Assembly: GCA_003278255.1 (NCBI GenBank)
Contig: QCFZ01000005.1
Location: forward strand, 25,824 to 89,823
DNA: 64,000 bases
Source: Prochlorococcus sp. AG-363-O15
GTDB taxonomy: Bacteria > Cyanobacteriota > Cyanobacteriia > PCC-6307 > Cyanobiaceae
Direction: 5' to 3'
The translations under genes were made by a program, and so were the position numbers. Below are positions 18,269 to 29,006 of the stretch, in pieces; within the stretch, counting starts at the first letter, position 1; each line of letters starts with the position of its first letter. The notes beneath the pieces were generated by a model. That model searched no databases. It was given only the letters and a program-made list of their open reading frames with translations, and had not been told where the DNA came from.

Positions 18269-20869
18269 TTATATTTTTGATAAAAGATCGTCTTCTTGCT
18301 TATTGCTAATCACTCTTCCTTCATCTTCAAATCCTTCGATTTGATTAAAGTTTAAATATTTATACAAACTTGACGCTTGAGGCATAATCTTCTCTTTGGC
18401 AATTGATTGATATTCTTCTGTATTTGGAATGTAACCTAATAAAGCACAAACAGCTGCTAGTTCTGCACTGCCAAGAAAAACTTGTGCGCCTTTGCCCAGT
18501 CTATTATTGAAATTGCGTGTACTAGTAGAGAAAACAGTTGTATTATCTTCGACTCTAGCTTGATTACCCATACATAAAGAACATCCTGGCATTTCCATTC
18601 GGCTACCTGCTTTTTCAAAAATCTCGTAATATCCTTCTTTTTTTAAAACTTCTTCGTCCATACGTGTAGGTGGGCAAACCCAAAGTCGTGCTGAATTATT
18701 GCCTGAACCTTCAAGTACTTTTGCTGCTGCTCGATAATGTCCAATATTAGTCATACAGGAACCAATAAAAACTTCTTGTATGGAAGTACCAGCGACTTCA
18801 CTGAGTAACTTGACATTGTCTGGATCATTCGGACAAGCAAGAATTGGTTCATTTAGGTCATCTAAATTGATTTCAATTATTTCGGCGTAATTAGCATTTT
18901 TGTCAGCACTTATTAATTCTGGATTATTCAGCCAACTCTCCATTGATTTAATCCTTCTTCCTAACGTTCTAGAGTCTTTGTATCCTCTTGCAATCATATT
19001 CTTTAGCAATGAAATATTGCTCTGTAAGTATTCTGAAACTGTACTTTCTGATAATTTGATCGTACAACCTGCACAAGAACGTTCAGCACTTGCATCAGTT
19101 AGTTCAAATGCTTGTTCTAGTTTTAGATTCGGCAACCCTTCTATTTCCATTATTCTTCCATTAAAAATATTGATTTTGTTTGATTTTTCAATAGATAATA
19201 ATCCATTTTGTATTGCCATCCAGGGAATTGCATTAACTACATCCCTTAATGTTATGCCTGCTTGTAAAGAACCCTTAAATCGAACTAATACTGATTCGGG
19301 CATATCCAATGGCATAGCTCCTATAGCTGCAGCAAATGCAACTATTCCTGATCCACCTGGGAATGAAATGCCAAGTGGAAATCTAGTATGACTATCTCCA
19401 CCGGTTCCAACCGTATCTGGTAATAGCATTCTATTAAGCCAACTATGAATAATTCCATCTCCTGGACGTAGTGCTACTCCACCTCGCTCTGAAAAGAAAT
19501 CAGGAAGCTCTTCTTGAGTTTTGATATCTACAGGTTTCGGATAAGCAGCTGTATGACAGAAACTTTGCATTACTAGATCAGCAGAGAAACCTAAACAAGC
19601 CAGTTCTTTCATTTCATCTCTAGTCATTGGGCCAGTTGTGTCTTGACTCCCAACTGTTGTGATAAGTGGTTCGCAGCTAGTTCCAGGTGTAATTCCTGGG
19701 AGTCCGCAAGCACGACCAACAATTTTTTGTGCTTGAGTGAAGCCAATATTTTCTTTTCTTGGTTCTTCTGGGCGAATAAAAACTTCAGATGGGTTAAGGC
19801 CACAATGTAATCGGACTTTGTCAGTCAATGCTCTCCCGATCATTAATGGAATCCTTCCACCTGCTTGAACTTCGTCGCTAATAGTGCTTGGTTTTAAATC
19901 GAAGGTGGCTATAACTTTTCCAGCATCTTTTTCTCCTGGAGCTCTTTCAATAGTTCCGAGATTTGGACGAATAGTAATTAAATCACCAGTTTGCATTTGA
20001 CTTACATCACATTCGATAGGTAGTGCTCCTGAATCTTCTGCAGTGTTGAAGAAAATAGGTGCGATTTTGCCACCAATTATTATTCCTCCTGCGCGCTTAT
20101 TAGGGATATGAGGTATATTTTTCCCTGTATGCCATAAAACAGAATTAATAGCTGACTTCCGAGAACTTCCTGTACCAACTACATCACCAACAAAAGCAAC
20201 AGGATATCCTTTTTCTTGCAAAGCATTAATTGTTATAAGGCTTTTTGGAGCCCGTGTTTCAAGCATGGCTAAAGCATGCAATGGAATATCTGGTCGAGTA
20301 GTAGCATGTGTAGCAGGAGATAAATCGTCTGTATTTATTTCTCCTTCTACTTTGAAAATCGTAACTGTTATTTCATTCGCAAGTTTCGGCTTATTAATAA
20401 ACCATTCTGCTTGAGCCCAACTATTGACTACTTGTTTAGCAAACTTATTTGTTTTAGATAGTTCTATGACATCATTTATTGCATCGTAGACAAGTAAAGT
20501 CTTACTTAAGCCTATAGCGGCAGCATTTGCTATGTCCGCTTGATTATTTTCCAGTAGGTCAATCAGGGCTCCTACGTTATAGCCACCTACCATTGTTCCC
20601 AGTAGATATGTTGCTTCAATTGAATTAACGATTGGACTTTTGGCTTTACCTTGAGCAACGGCGCTTAACCATGTTGCTTTTATATAGGCTGCCTCATCAA
20701 CTCCTGGAGGGATCCTTTCACTAAGCAGGTAGAGAAGTGTTGAATCTTCACCTTCAGGTGGTTCTTCCAAAAGCAAGGTTAGAGCTTGCGTTTGTTCAAC
20801 GTTCAATGGAAGCGCTGGAATACCGATGGCTTCACGTTCAGCGACAAGCTTGCGATAGGCATTAAGCAT
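18269..20869 (-). CDS. acnB: Aconitate hydratase B
   Basis: VAEREAIGIPALPLNVEQTQAL; VGDVVGTGSSRKSAINSVLWHTG; GTGGDSHTRFPLGISFPGGSG; EMPGCSLCMGNQARV. Confidence 0.97.
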   Translation of the reverse strand: MLNAYRKLVAEREAIGIPALPLNVEQTQALTLLLEEPPEGEDSTLLYLLSERIPPGVDEAAYIKATWLSAVAQGKAKSPIVNSIEATYLLGTMVGGYNVGALIDLLENNQADIANAAAIGLSKTLLVYDAINDVIELSKTNKFAKQVVNSWAQAEWFINKPKLANEITVTIFKVEGEINTDDLSPATHATTRPDIPLHALAMLETRAPKSLITINALQEKGYPVAFVGDVVGTGSSRKSAINSVLWHTGKNIPHIPNKRAGGIIIGGKIAPIFFNTAEDSGALPIECDVSQMQTGDLITIRPNLGTIERAPGEKDAGKVIATFDLKPSTISDEVQAGGRIPLMIGRALTDKVRLHCGLNPSEVFIRPEEPRKENIGFTQAQKIVGRACGLPGITPGTSCEPLITTVGSQDTTGPMTRDEMKELACLGFSADLVMQSFCHTAAYPKPVDIKTQEELPDFFSERGGVALRPGDGIIHSWLNRMLLPDTVGTGGDSHTRFPLGISFPGGSGIVAFAAAIGAMPLDMPESVLVRFKGSLQAGITLRDVVNAIPWMAIQNGLLSIEKSNKINIFNGRIMEIEGLPNLKLEQAFELTDASAERSCAGCTIKLSESTVSEYLQSNISLLKNMIARGYKDSRTLGRRIKSMESWLNNPELISADKNANYAEIIEINLDDLNEPILACPNDPDNVKLLSEVAGTSIQEVFIGSCMTNIGHYRAAAKVLEGSGNNSARLWVCPPTRMDEEVLKKEGYYEIFEKAGSRMEMPGCSLCMGNQARVEDNTTVFSTSTRNFNNRLGKGAQVFLGSAELAAVCALLGYIPNTEEYQSIAKEKIMPQASSLYKYLNFNQIEGFEDEGRVISNKQEDDLLSKI

Positions 20870-21013
20870 TTGGACTAATCCTCACTAGGAATCGAATCCT
20901 TATTTGTATTGACTACCTTCCCATGGTGAGAGCTCATAGATGGTGAAATGCAATTGAGAGGTGCTTTGTTCCTTAATTTCCTTTAACCTGAATGATCAAA
21001 GATTATGTGTCCA

Positions 21014-22069
21014 ATGGCCACCACTTCAGATCTACATGTGGTGGATACAAGGCCATTGGTACCGCCTGCTCTACTGCATAAAGAGTTGCCAATTGATAGT
21101 AAGGCAGCTACTACAGTTTCAAATGCTAGGAAACGTATTCAAGCAATTTTAAAAGGAGATGACCTTAGATTATTAGTAATAGTTGGACCATGTTCTGTTC
21201 ATGATATTAAAGCAGCAAAAGAATATGCCGAAAAATTAATGATTTTAAGAGATAAATATAGTGATCAATTGGAAGTAGTTATGAGAGTTTATTTTGAAAA
21301 ACCACGTACGACTGTAGGATGGAAAGGTCTGATTAATGATCCTCATTTAGATGGTTCTTATGATATTAATACTGGGTTACGACGTGCACGTTCTTTGTTG
21401 TTAGATTTGGCTCATATAGGTATACCTTCAGCAACAGAGTTACTTGATCCTGTTGTACCTCAATACATAGCAGATTTAATTAGTTGGACTGCTATTGGGG
21501 CTAGAACTACTGAAAGTCAAACGCACAGAGAAATGGCCTCTGGATTATCAATGCCCATTGGATATAAAAATGGCACTGATGGGACAGTTAGTGTTGCAAT
21601 TAATGCTATGCAAGCAGCATCTCGACCACATCATTTCTTGGGTATTAATAATCATGGACATGCTGCTATTGTAAGTACTACTGGGAATCCTGATGGCCAT
21701 TTGGTTTTAAGGGGAGGCAAGAAAGGGACAAATTATAATTTGGAATCAGTTAAAGAAATTGTGAAAGAACTTGCTGTATCTAATTTGGGTCAAAGAGTTA
21801 TGATTGATTGTAGTCATGATAATTCTAATAAGGATTTTCGAAAACAAGCAGAGGTTTTATATTCAATAGCTAATCAAATTCAACAAAGGTCTAAATATGT
21901 TATTGGAGTTATGTTAGAAAGCCATCTTTTCGAAGGCAATCAGAAACTTACTAGTGATTTATCAACTCTCAAATATGGACAAAGCATCACTGATGCATGC
22001 ATTAATATGGAAACAACAGAAGTTCTTCTTGAACATTTAGCTCAATCAGTTTCTTTATCAAATCAATAG
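21014..22069 (+). CDS. 3-deoxy-7-phosphoheptulonate (DAHP) synthase, class I
   Basis: VIVGPCSVHDIKAAKEYAEKL; MRVYFEKPRTTVGWKGLINDP; GARTTESQTHREMASGLSMPIGYKNGTDG; CSHDNSNKD. Start MATTSDLH chosen over MCPMATTSDLH. Confidence 0.95.
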   Translation: MATTSDLHVVDTRPLVPPALLHKELPIDSKAATTVSNARKRIQAILKGDDLRLLVIVGPCSVHDIKAAKEYAEKLMILRDKYSDQLEVVMRVYFEKPRTTVGWKGLINDPHLDGSYDINTGLRRARSLLLDLAHIGIPSATELLDPVVPQYIADLISWTAIGARTTESQTHREMASGLSMPIGYKNGTDGTVSVAINAMQAASRPHHFLGINNHGHAAIVSTTGNPDGHLVLRGGKKGTNYNLESVKEIVKELAVSNLGQRVMIDCSHDNSNKDFRKQAEVLYSIANQIQQRSKYVIGVMLESHLFEGNQKLTSDLSTLKYGQSITDACINMETTEVLLEHLAQSVSLSNQ

Positions 22070-22081
22070 GCTTGTTAGTCT

Positions 22082-22735
22082 TTATATTGTTGTCATCCAT
22101 GACCAGGAACATGCGACAGCAATAGGCACTGAAACATTATCAAGTCCCCATTTACTGACCTGTTCTAAACCAACAGCCAACATGGTTACAAAGATTATGC
22201 GTAATGGATAGATATTAAAGTCATTTATAGTTATTATCGATATTAGTACTATTAATACTGTAATTGTCATGGTCAATGTTCCTAATAATGATTTGCGTTG
22301 ACCTAATATCTGCCAACTAGGTGAGGCTAGATTACGTCCTACTAACGCAGCTAATCCATCTGCAAATGACATTGTCAGTACCCCCGCAGTAGCGGCTGCA
22401 GCATTTGCTGGCCAAAATAAGATCAGTAATAAAGTAATACTTAATCCGTAAGCCACTGTGCCATAACTGTTCCGTGAAATATCTTCAATGGAGGGAAAAA
22501 TTCTGAATTGATAATTGATTAATAATATACATGTGACTATTGATGCAGCTGGAACAGCAATTGTGTAGGGAATTTGTAATAACCAAGCTAAAATTATCAC
22601 TGGACCTACTCCAATATGTATGATTTTTCTAGTTAGTTCTTTTTGATCTGGTAATGTTTTTTTAGTAACGATTGCGGCAATGAAAACTAATCCAATCCAT
22701 CCTATAATAATGAGTAATGAGTAAACATTATTCAA
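22082..22735 (-). CDS. Phytol/dolichol kinase-like (CTP-transferase family) membrane protein
   Basis: LTRKIIHIGVGPVIILAW, YGTVAYGLSITLLLILFW, MSFADGLAALVGRN. Confidence 0.8.
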   Translation of the reverse strand: MNNVYSLLIIIGWIGLVFIAAIVTKKTLPDQKELTRKIIHIGVGPVIILAWLLQIPYTIAVPAASIVTCILLINYQFRIFPSIEDISRNSYGTVAYGLSITLLLILFWPANAAAATAGVLTMSFADGLAALVGRNLASPSWQILGQRKSLLGTLTMTITVLIVLISIITINDFNIYPLRIIFVTMLAVGLEQVSKWGLDNVSVPIAVACSWSWMTTI

Positions 22736-22742
22736 TTTTTAT

Positions 22743-23771
22743 TTAGGCGGCTTGTTGATGGTTGGTCATTACTCGCAACTTTAAAATTGCTTTTGCTTCT
22801 AATTGTCTTACACGTTCTCGAGAGACATTAATTTGTCTTCCAATTTCTGCGAGGGTTAAAGGTTCTTCTCCATCTAATCCAAATCGTAAACGTAAGATTT
22901 TTTGTTCTCTCTCGTTTAATTGAGATAACCATCCTCCTAGATGTTCTTTTTGTATACTTCGATCCATTCCCTCCATTGGTTCACTGCCATTAGGGTCAGG
23001 AATCAGTTCACCTAAAGTACTTCTGTCTTCTTCTCCTCGTGCATGTGCATCGAGGGATGTGCAGGGAGCACTTTGGGCGACTAGATCTTCAAGATCTATT
23101 GGTTCAATGCCCATTGCATGAGCTAATTCTAATCTATTTGGTTGACGTCCAAAACGATGGGAAAGTTCTCTTGATATTCTTCTCATCTTGGAAAGTTTTT
23201 CACTTATGTGAATAGGAAGACGAATTGTTCGGGCACTGTTATCTATCGCCCTCGTCATACCCTGTCTAATCCACCAGTAAGCGTAGGTTGAGAATTTGTA
23301 GCCCATTGCAGGGTCAAACTTGTCTACTGCTCTTTCCAAACCAATTGCACCTTCTTGAACGAGATCAAGAAGCTCTAGACCTTGATTTTGATATTTTTTA
23401 GCAACACTTACTACAAGTCGAAGATTCGCCGCCATCATGCGATCTCTGGCTCGTTTACCCATTCGAATTTGATGACGTTGACGAGGAGTCTGTTCTTCAA
23501 CCGCGATTGTTTGTAATTCCTTCATTAATTGCACATGATGTGCAAGTTCAATTTCTTCGGCAGGTGTTAGCAATGGAATTCTGCCAATGTTACTGAGATA
23601 GAAACCTATGGCATCTGTTCCTAGTCGCCCACTTTGACGTTGATTTGTTTTAGAGGAATTATTACCTCTATTGACTTTTTCAGATCGCCGTTTTGATGTT
23701 GACGGCAAAACTGGTTCTTCTAAAGGTGCTTCAGAAGCAACCTTTGCAGATTCCAGAGGGATCCCCATCAC
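22743..23771 (-). CDS. RNA polymerase sigma-70 family factor (probable group 2)
   Basis: DAIGFYLSNIGRIPLLTPAEEIELAHHVQ, LRLVVSVAKKYQNQGLELLDLVQEGAIGLERAVDKFDP, FSTYAYWWIRQGMTRAI, LTLAEIGRQINVSRERVRQLEAKAILKLR. Confidence 0.96.
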   Translation of the reverse strand: MMGIPLESAKVASEAPLEEPVLPSTSKRRSEKVNRGNNSSKTNQRQSGRLGTDAIGFYLSNIGRIPLLTPAEEIELAHHVQLMKELQTIAVEEQTPRQRHQIRMGKRARDRMMAANLRLVVSVAKKYQNQGLELLDLVQEGAIGLERAVDKFDPAMGYKFSTYAYWWIRQGMTRAIDNSARTIRLPIHISEKLSKMRRISRELSHRFGRQPNRLELAHAMGIEPIDLEDLVAQSAPCTSLDAHARGEEDRSTLGELIPDPNGSEPMEGMDRSIQKEHLGGWLSQLNEREQKILRLRFGLDGEEPLTLAEIGRQINVSRERVRQLEAKAILKLRVMTNHQQAA

Positions 23772-23920
23772 CCTGGCCTCCTAAATAAATTTGTTTGGAA
23801 TTTAGCACTTTTGAGAGACAATAGACATAATCAATCGAAAATCTTTCAGTAGTTCAGATAGGTTTTTTTGGTTTTTGATATATAAAGCCAGGAGCATCCC
23901 TGATGTTTTTACTTAAGTAT

Positions 23921-26053
23921 TTATACTTGATTCTTTTCTTGGCTCCATGACGTGATTAATTTATCTTGAGCAGAAATTTCTTCTACTATTTGCTTTCTTT
24001 GGATAAAGCTTCCATCACTTTGCATTTCCCAAGCACCTCGTTGATCATTTATATAAAGACTTAAAAGGTCTTCTAATTTTCTTCTCAGCTGAGGATCTTC
24101 AATTGGAGTAACAGCTTCTACACGTCTATCAAGATTTCTTCTCATCCAATCTGCACTTCCAAGAAAAACGTCTGGATTACCATCATTTGCAAACCAGAAA
24201 ATTCTAGAATGTTCAAGAAATCTCCCTATGATACTAACTACGCGGATATTTTCACTCAGCCCTATTTTTTGTGGATATAGGCAACACATTCCTCTGACAA
24301 TTAAGTCAATTTGTACACCTGCATTTGACGCTTCATACAGTAATTGAACAATATTGGGATCAACTAAAGAATTCATTTTTGCTTGAATTTTTGCAATCTT
24401 TCCATTTTGAGCATGTTGAATCTCTCTAGTTATCAGTGATTCCATTTTATTGCGAAGACTGACAGGAGCTACTAATAGTTTTCTAAAGTTCTGTTGTTTA
24501 GAAAAACCAGTCAGATAGTTAAATAGTTCTACCAGATCCTCTCCTAGTTCTTCTTTTGAAGAAAGAAAGCCAATATCTGTATAAGTTTTTGATGTTTTCG
24601 AATTATAATTTCCTGTTCCAATATGAAAATAACTTCTTAAACGTGCTTTTTCTTTTCGAATAACTAAGGCGATTTTTGTGTGTGTTTTGAGTCCAAGTAC
24701 TCCATAAACTACATGTACTCCTGATTGTTCAAGATGACGAGCCCATTGAATATTATTATCTTCATCAAATCTAGCTTTTAGTTCAACCAATGCCATAACT
24801 TGCTTTCCATTTTCTGCAGCACGTATTAGTGCTGCAATTATTGGAGAGTTTTTAGAGATCCTATAAAGAGTCATTTTTATTCCCATGACTAGGGGATCAT
24901 CTGCTGATTGATTAATGAATTCTTCTACAGAAGTTGCAAATAGGTCATATGGATGATGTAATAGTAAATCTTTTTGTCTAATAACTGAAAATATGCTTTT
25001 AAATTCTTCTGTTTTTATTGAACCATCTTCCAATAAATTACGCTGACTCTGTTTTAGTGGATTAGGTGTGAGTCCATGGAATGGCTGGTACTTAAGATTT
25101 GGAATTTGTAATTTAAGTAGATCAAACAGCTCATCTAGTCCAAGTAAGCCATCAATATAATAAAGATCATTTTCCTCTACATCCATTCCTTGGATTAGTA
25201 AATTTAAGATTTCTGTTGAAATTGTTTTAGAGACTTCTAATCTCACTACTTCACCTCCCATTCTTCTTTTTCTTAGCCCTTGTTCAAGAGCACTCATTAA
25301 GTCATCGGCTTCAATATCTCGAAGCTCTAGATCTGCATCTCTAGTAACACGAAAAAAATAATGCTCCTCTATTTTCATTCCAGGAAATAGATGTTTCAGA
25401 TTAAACGCAACTACTTGTTCAATAGGAATTGCAGTATGCAAAGGTTTTGGATTGACATGACTTAATTCAATTGGAATTGATATGAATCTTTCCATGGTTT
25501 TTTGCGGTACCTTTACTCTTGCGAATTGTTTTTGACCTGTATCTGTGTCGACTATTAGTGCTGCAATGTTTAGACTTAAATTACTTACAAAAGGAAATGG
25601 ATGAGCTGGGTCAACTGCTAAAGGAGTGAGTACTGGAAAAATAGCTGTTTTAAAATACTCATCAATCCAAAGTGCTTGACTCTGATTAAGCTCTTTGTAG
25701 TCAAGAATATGAACTTTTTCAAGATAAAGTCCATTCTTAACTTGCATTAAATAATGAATTTGTTGCTGCTTAATTAAGGGAAGAATATGTTTTCGTATTT
25801 CTATAAGTTGCTCTTTAGGAGATTTTCCATCTTCACTTTTTTTTGTAATGCTTGCTTCTACTTGTGATTTTAGTGAAGCTACCCTCACCATAAAGAACTC
25901 ATCAAGATTATTGCTAAAAATCGCATTAAATTTGGCTTGTTCTAGTAAAGGAGTTCTCTCATCAAGTGCCTGTGCTAGGACCCTTCTGTTAAAATTAATC
26001 CAACTTAGTTCACGATTAATGTAATGTTTTTCTAATTGAAGTTTTTTAGACAT
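23921..26053 (-). CDS. ppk: Polyphosphate kinase
   Basis: YINRELSWINFNRRVLAQA; LLHHPYDLF; VELKARFDEDNNIQWARHLEQSGVHVVYG; YFHIGTGNYN. Confidence 0.97.
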   Translation of the reverse strand: MSKKLQLEKHYINRELSWINFNRRVLAQALDERTPLLEQAKFNAIFSNNLDEFFMVRVASLKSQVEASITKKSEDGKSPKEQLIEIRKHILPLIKQQQIHYLMQVKNGLYLEKVHILDYKELNQSQALWIDEYFKTAIFPVLTPLAVDPAHPFPFVSNLSLNIAALIVDTDTGQKQFARVKVPQKTMERFISIPIELSHVNPKPLHTAIPIEQVVAFNLKHLFPGMKIEEHYFFRVTRDADLELRDIEADDLMSALEQGLRKRRMGGEVVRLEVSKTISTEILNLLIQGMDVEENDLYYIDGLLGLDELFDLLKLQIPNLKYQPFHGLTPNPLKQSQRNLLEDGSIKTEEFKSIFSVIRQKDLLLHHPYDLFATSVEEFINQSADDPLVMGIKMTLYRISKNSPIIAALIRAAENGKQVMALVELKARFDEDNNIQWARHLEQSGVHVVYGVLGLKTHTKIALVIRKEKARLRSYFHIGTGNYNSKTSKTYTDIGFLSSKEELGEDLVELFNYLTGFSKQQNFRKLLVAPVSLRNKMESLITREIQHAQNGKIAKIQAKMNSLVDPNIVQLLYEASNAGVQIDLIVRGMCCLYPQKIGLSENIRVVSIIGRFLEHSRIFWFANDGNPDVFLGSADWMRRNLDRRVEAVTPIEDPQLRRKLEDLLSLYINDQRGAWEMQSDGSFIQRKQIVEEISAQDKLITSWSQEKNQV

Positions 26054-26136
26054 CTGATGACATTAGATTTGATATTTGGTGGGTGTACCAGCAAAAGTAG
26101 AAGTTAGGGTCTAAATTAATTGTGTTGTAATGTAGT

Positions 26137-27423
26137 TTATGTAAGTATAGGCTTTTTACTATTGTAGTAGTCACTACCTAACACTAAGTTAATAACTATT
26201 ATAAGTAGCAGAGTGGTTACAATGAAGGGACTTTTAGGACCTAGTAAATCGTATGAGAGACCTGCTGCTGTAGCTCCTACAAAAGTTCCTAAACTTTGTA
26301 AGCCTTGCAGGCTCCCTAAAACAGTGCCTTGTCCAGATGAATTGAGTCTCCTTGATACTAATGCTCTGAGGCATGGTGTTACAAGGCCAGTCCCAAGTGC
26401 CAATATTGCTACAGCAATAAACACAGCTTGAATTGCATTACTTTTATTTGCGATTGTCAAAAGTAAGCATCCAACAATTACAAAGCCAATTCCTGCAAGA
26501 GTTAGACGCCATTCTCCAAATTTTTTTACTAAAGGACCAATTAATCCACCTTGTACTACCATTGCTACTAATCCAACAACTACGAAAGTTAGACTTGCCA
26601 GTTCTGGAGTCCAATTAAATGCTTGCTTTAAATATAGTACCAACACTGCTGTAAAGCCGTTGAAAGCCATAAAGAATATAAAAAATGCTATACAAAGACG
26701 CCTTATAACTGGATTAATAATTATTAGTTTTAGTTGAGTAAAGGGATTCAATTCTCTTTTTTTGGGAAGAGCACTTCGTGCATTGATTGGATGTGTTTCT
26801 GGTAATACGCAAATTACTAAAACTAAATTTGAGATAGCAAACGCAGTTGCTGCCCAAACAGGCAATGTCACACTAAATTTTGCAAGTGTTGTGCCTAGTC
26901 CAGGGCCTAGTAAGAAACCAAGACCAAAAGCTACTCCTATAAGACCAAATGTTTTTGCTCGATTTTCTGGAGTTGATATATCAGCTAATACAGCAGTTGC
27001 TGTAGCGGCAGTTCCTCCGCTTAGACCATCGATCACTCTTGCTGTAAAGAGGAGCAACAAAGGAAGGCTTGCTGCCCAAGCTGGCAATAGGTTTTGCCAT
27101 TCAATGCTTACTGTGAGGGCGAAAAGGAATAGACCAACTACAGAACCAGTGACACATGTAATGATTACTGGTTTCCTCCCAAACCGGTCGCTAAGAGCTC
27201 CAATTAATGGAGCAACGGCAAATTGAGAGATTGCATAAGTCCCTGCTAAAAGACCAAGTGTGCTTCCACTCTTGGTAAAACGATCTAGTAAGAATGGCAG
27301 TAATGGAAATACAATAGTTTCACCCAGCCTGTCATTAAGAAGGGTTATGAAGGCACTCAGGAGAGTTGGAATTTTGGGCCTTTGCACTAGTTCAAGTTTG
27401 GATAGATATTTGGTATCACACAA
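26137..27423 (-). CDS. Major facilitator superfamily transporter (drug-efflux-like)
   Basis: About 12 hydrophobic segments; GALSDRFGRKPVIITCVTGS; DGLSGGTAATATAVLADISTPENRAKTFGLIG. Confidence 0.88.
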   Translation of the reverse strand: MCDTKYLSKLELVQRPKIPTLLSAFITLLNDRLGETIVFPLLPFLLDRFTKSGSTLGLLAGTYAISQFAVAPLIGALSDRFGRKPVIITCVTGSVVGLFLFALTVSIEWQNLLPAWAASLPLLLLFTARVIDGLSGGTAATATAVLADISTPENRAKTFGLIGVAFGLGFLLGPGLGTTLAKFSVTLPVWAATAFAISNLVLVICVLPETHPINARSALPKKRELNPFTQLKLIIINPVIRRLCIAFFIFFMAFNGFTAVLVLYLKQAFNWTPELASLTFVVVGLVAMVVQGGLIGPLVKKFGEWRLTLAGIGFVIVGCLLLTIANKSNAIQAVFIAVAILALGTGLVTPCLRALVSRRLNSSGQGTVLGSLQGLQSLGTFVGATAAGLSYDLLGPKSPFIVTTLLLIIVINLVLGSDYYNSKKPILT

Positions 27424-27458
27424 ACTCTGTGTGATTGAAGTATTGACACTTTAAACAG

Positions 27459-27944
27459 ATGGTAATCATTCCCAAGTTGAGATCAATTACTGAAGCTGAC
27501 CACATAGTAGTCAAAGAGGTTTACGAAGATGCGATTGAGTCACAAGCAGGATCTTTCTATACTAAAGAACAAATTGAAGCCTGGGCATCTTTAGCTTATT
27601 TACCTGGAATTCTTGATCAGACTCTTCAAGATGGAATCGGCTGGTTAGTCATTGATAAGGATGAAATAGAAGCATTTGCTGTCAGATATCCATTAAATCG
27701 ACTTGCACTTCTTTATTGTAGAGGACGTTCTGCTCGTCGGGGCTTTGCTACAGCTCTTTTAAAAAAAATAGAAGAGCAAGCATTAGATGAAGATCAGTCC
27801 TCTTTAATTACAGAAGCGAGTTTGTTAAGTTATCCATTGTTGCTTAGGCATAGTTGGAATCATATTTTGACTGAAAGAATTGAAATTGCTGGGATTAGTT
27901 TTAAGCGCTATAAAATGGAGAAATATTTAACAAAAGGACTATGA
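27459..27944 (+). CDS. GNAT-family N-acetyltransferase
   Basis: ALLYCRGRSARRGFATALLKKIEEQA resembles the acetyl-CoA binding motif; typical length. Confidence 0.8.
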   Translation: MVIIPKLRSITEADHIVVKEVYEDAIESQAGSFYTKEQIEAWASLAYLPGILDQTLQDGIGWLVIDKDEIEAFAVRYPLNRLALLYCRGRSARRGFATALLKKIEEQALDEDQSSLITEASLLSYPLLLRHSWNHILTERIEIAGISFKRYKMEKYLTKGL

Positions 27945-29006
27945 AATTAGTTTTCTCCATGTAATTAAATTTTCTAATGTTTCTTTGGCCAAACCTGAAC
28001 TAAGTATAGATTCTGCTTCTTTGATTCCATCTTCGATCGATTGTGAAACGCCTGCGAACCATAAATAGACTCCAGCATTCCAGTAAAGGCTTTTTTTTAG
28101 GATGCCTTTATTATTTAGTGCTTCTACAGCTATATCTTTCCAAGAATCAAGATCTGTCCACTCGATTTCTTGACCATGGCAATTATGCTCTTTTGGATAC
28201 AGAATAGTTCTTTCAGTTTGTTCATTATGAATTGTTGCGGTTATACATGCTCGACTAATTGGCAGGTCAACTCCTCCTTCTAATCCTTTGACAGTTATGA
28301 AATTATTTTCTCCAAATAAAGCAAGTGTTTTCCATGCTCTTTCTTCTGTGGGGGGGTGGACAAAACCACTAATGATCAAATGTTCACCTTGATGAGCTGT
28401 CCAAAGTAATTCCATGCTTGCTATTGGTGGTCGTTTGCCTATCTCCTCTCTATATGTAATTAATCGTTCAGCTAAAGGGAAATGCTCAGGTTGATGAACA
28501 AGGGCGAATCCAAAGTTATCTAATCCTAATTGTAATTCATTAATTTTTAGACCCTTTAAATTTAAACCTAATGCTTCAAAGAGCTCAATAGTTGATATAC
28601 CATATTTAATTGGCATGCGTTGCCCACCTTGTAATATGACTGGTTGATTTGCGCTAATAAGAATGAGGCTTGTTAATGGGTATATAGGTGATGTTCTAGT
28701 GCGTCCATCAAAAGGCATTCCAAAACAAATAGGTCTCTTTTGATTAGGCTTGGAATAAAGGTTTGGACCAAGTGTTTGGTATGTATCTAACATGCCTGCT
28801 AGCTCTTTAGGTTCAGGTCTTCTAATGCGATGGGCAATCATGAAAGCTCCAATTTGAGCAGGCGTCGCTTCAGATTTGAGGATGAGCTTTAATGCTTCAG
28901 CAGACTCATCTCTATTTAGTGATTTGCCTGTATGTTCACCACTACCAATTTTTCGAAGGTATTTTTTAAATAGTTCTTTCCCAGGCATATTCGGAGTAGT
29001 AGTCAC
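27939..29006 (-). CDS. Anthranilate phosphoribosyltransferase-like (glycosyltransferase family 3)
   Basis: SAEALKLILKSEATPAQIGAFMIAHRIRRPEPKELAGML; fold like TrpD with diverged PRPP loop. Confidence 0.8.
   Translation of the reverse strand: MTTTPNMPGKELFKKYLRKIGSGEHTGKSLNRDESAEALKLILKSEATPAQIGAFMIAHRIRRPEPKELAGMLDTYQTLGPNLYSKPNQKRPICFGMPFDGRTRTSPIYPLTSLILISANQPVILQGGQRMPIKYGISTIELFEALGLNLKGLKINELQLGLDNFGFALVHQPEHFPLAERLITYREEIGKRPPIASMELLWTAHQGEHLIISGFVHPPTEERAWKTLALFGENNFITVKGLEGGVDLPISRACITATIHNEQTERTILYPKEHNCHGQEIEWTDLDSWKDIAVEALNNKGILKKSLYWNAGVYLWFAGVSQSIEDGIKEAESILSSGLAKETLENLITWRKLIS

Noticed and set aside
18900-19391. 163-aa ORF antisense to acnB
   Set aside because: Entirely inside a well-supported conserved CDS; consistent with a codon-bias shadow ORF.
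26762-27226. 154-aa ORF antisense to the MFS transporter
   Set aside because: Shadow ORF; low-complexity composition and no recognisable domain.
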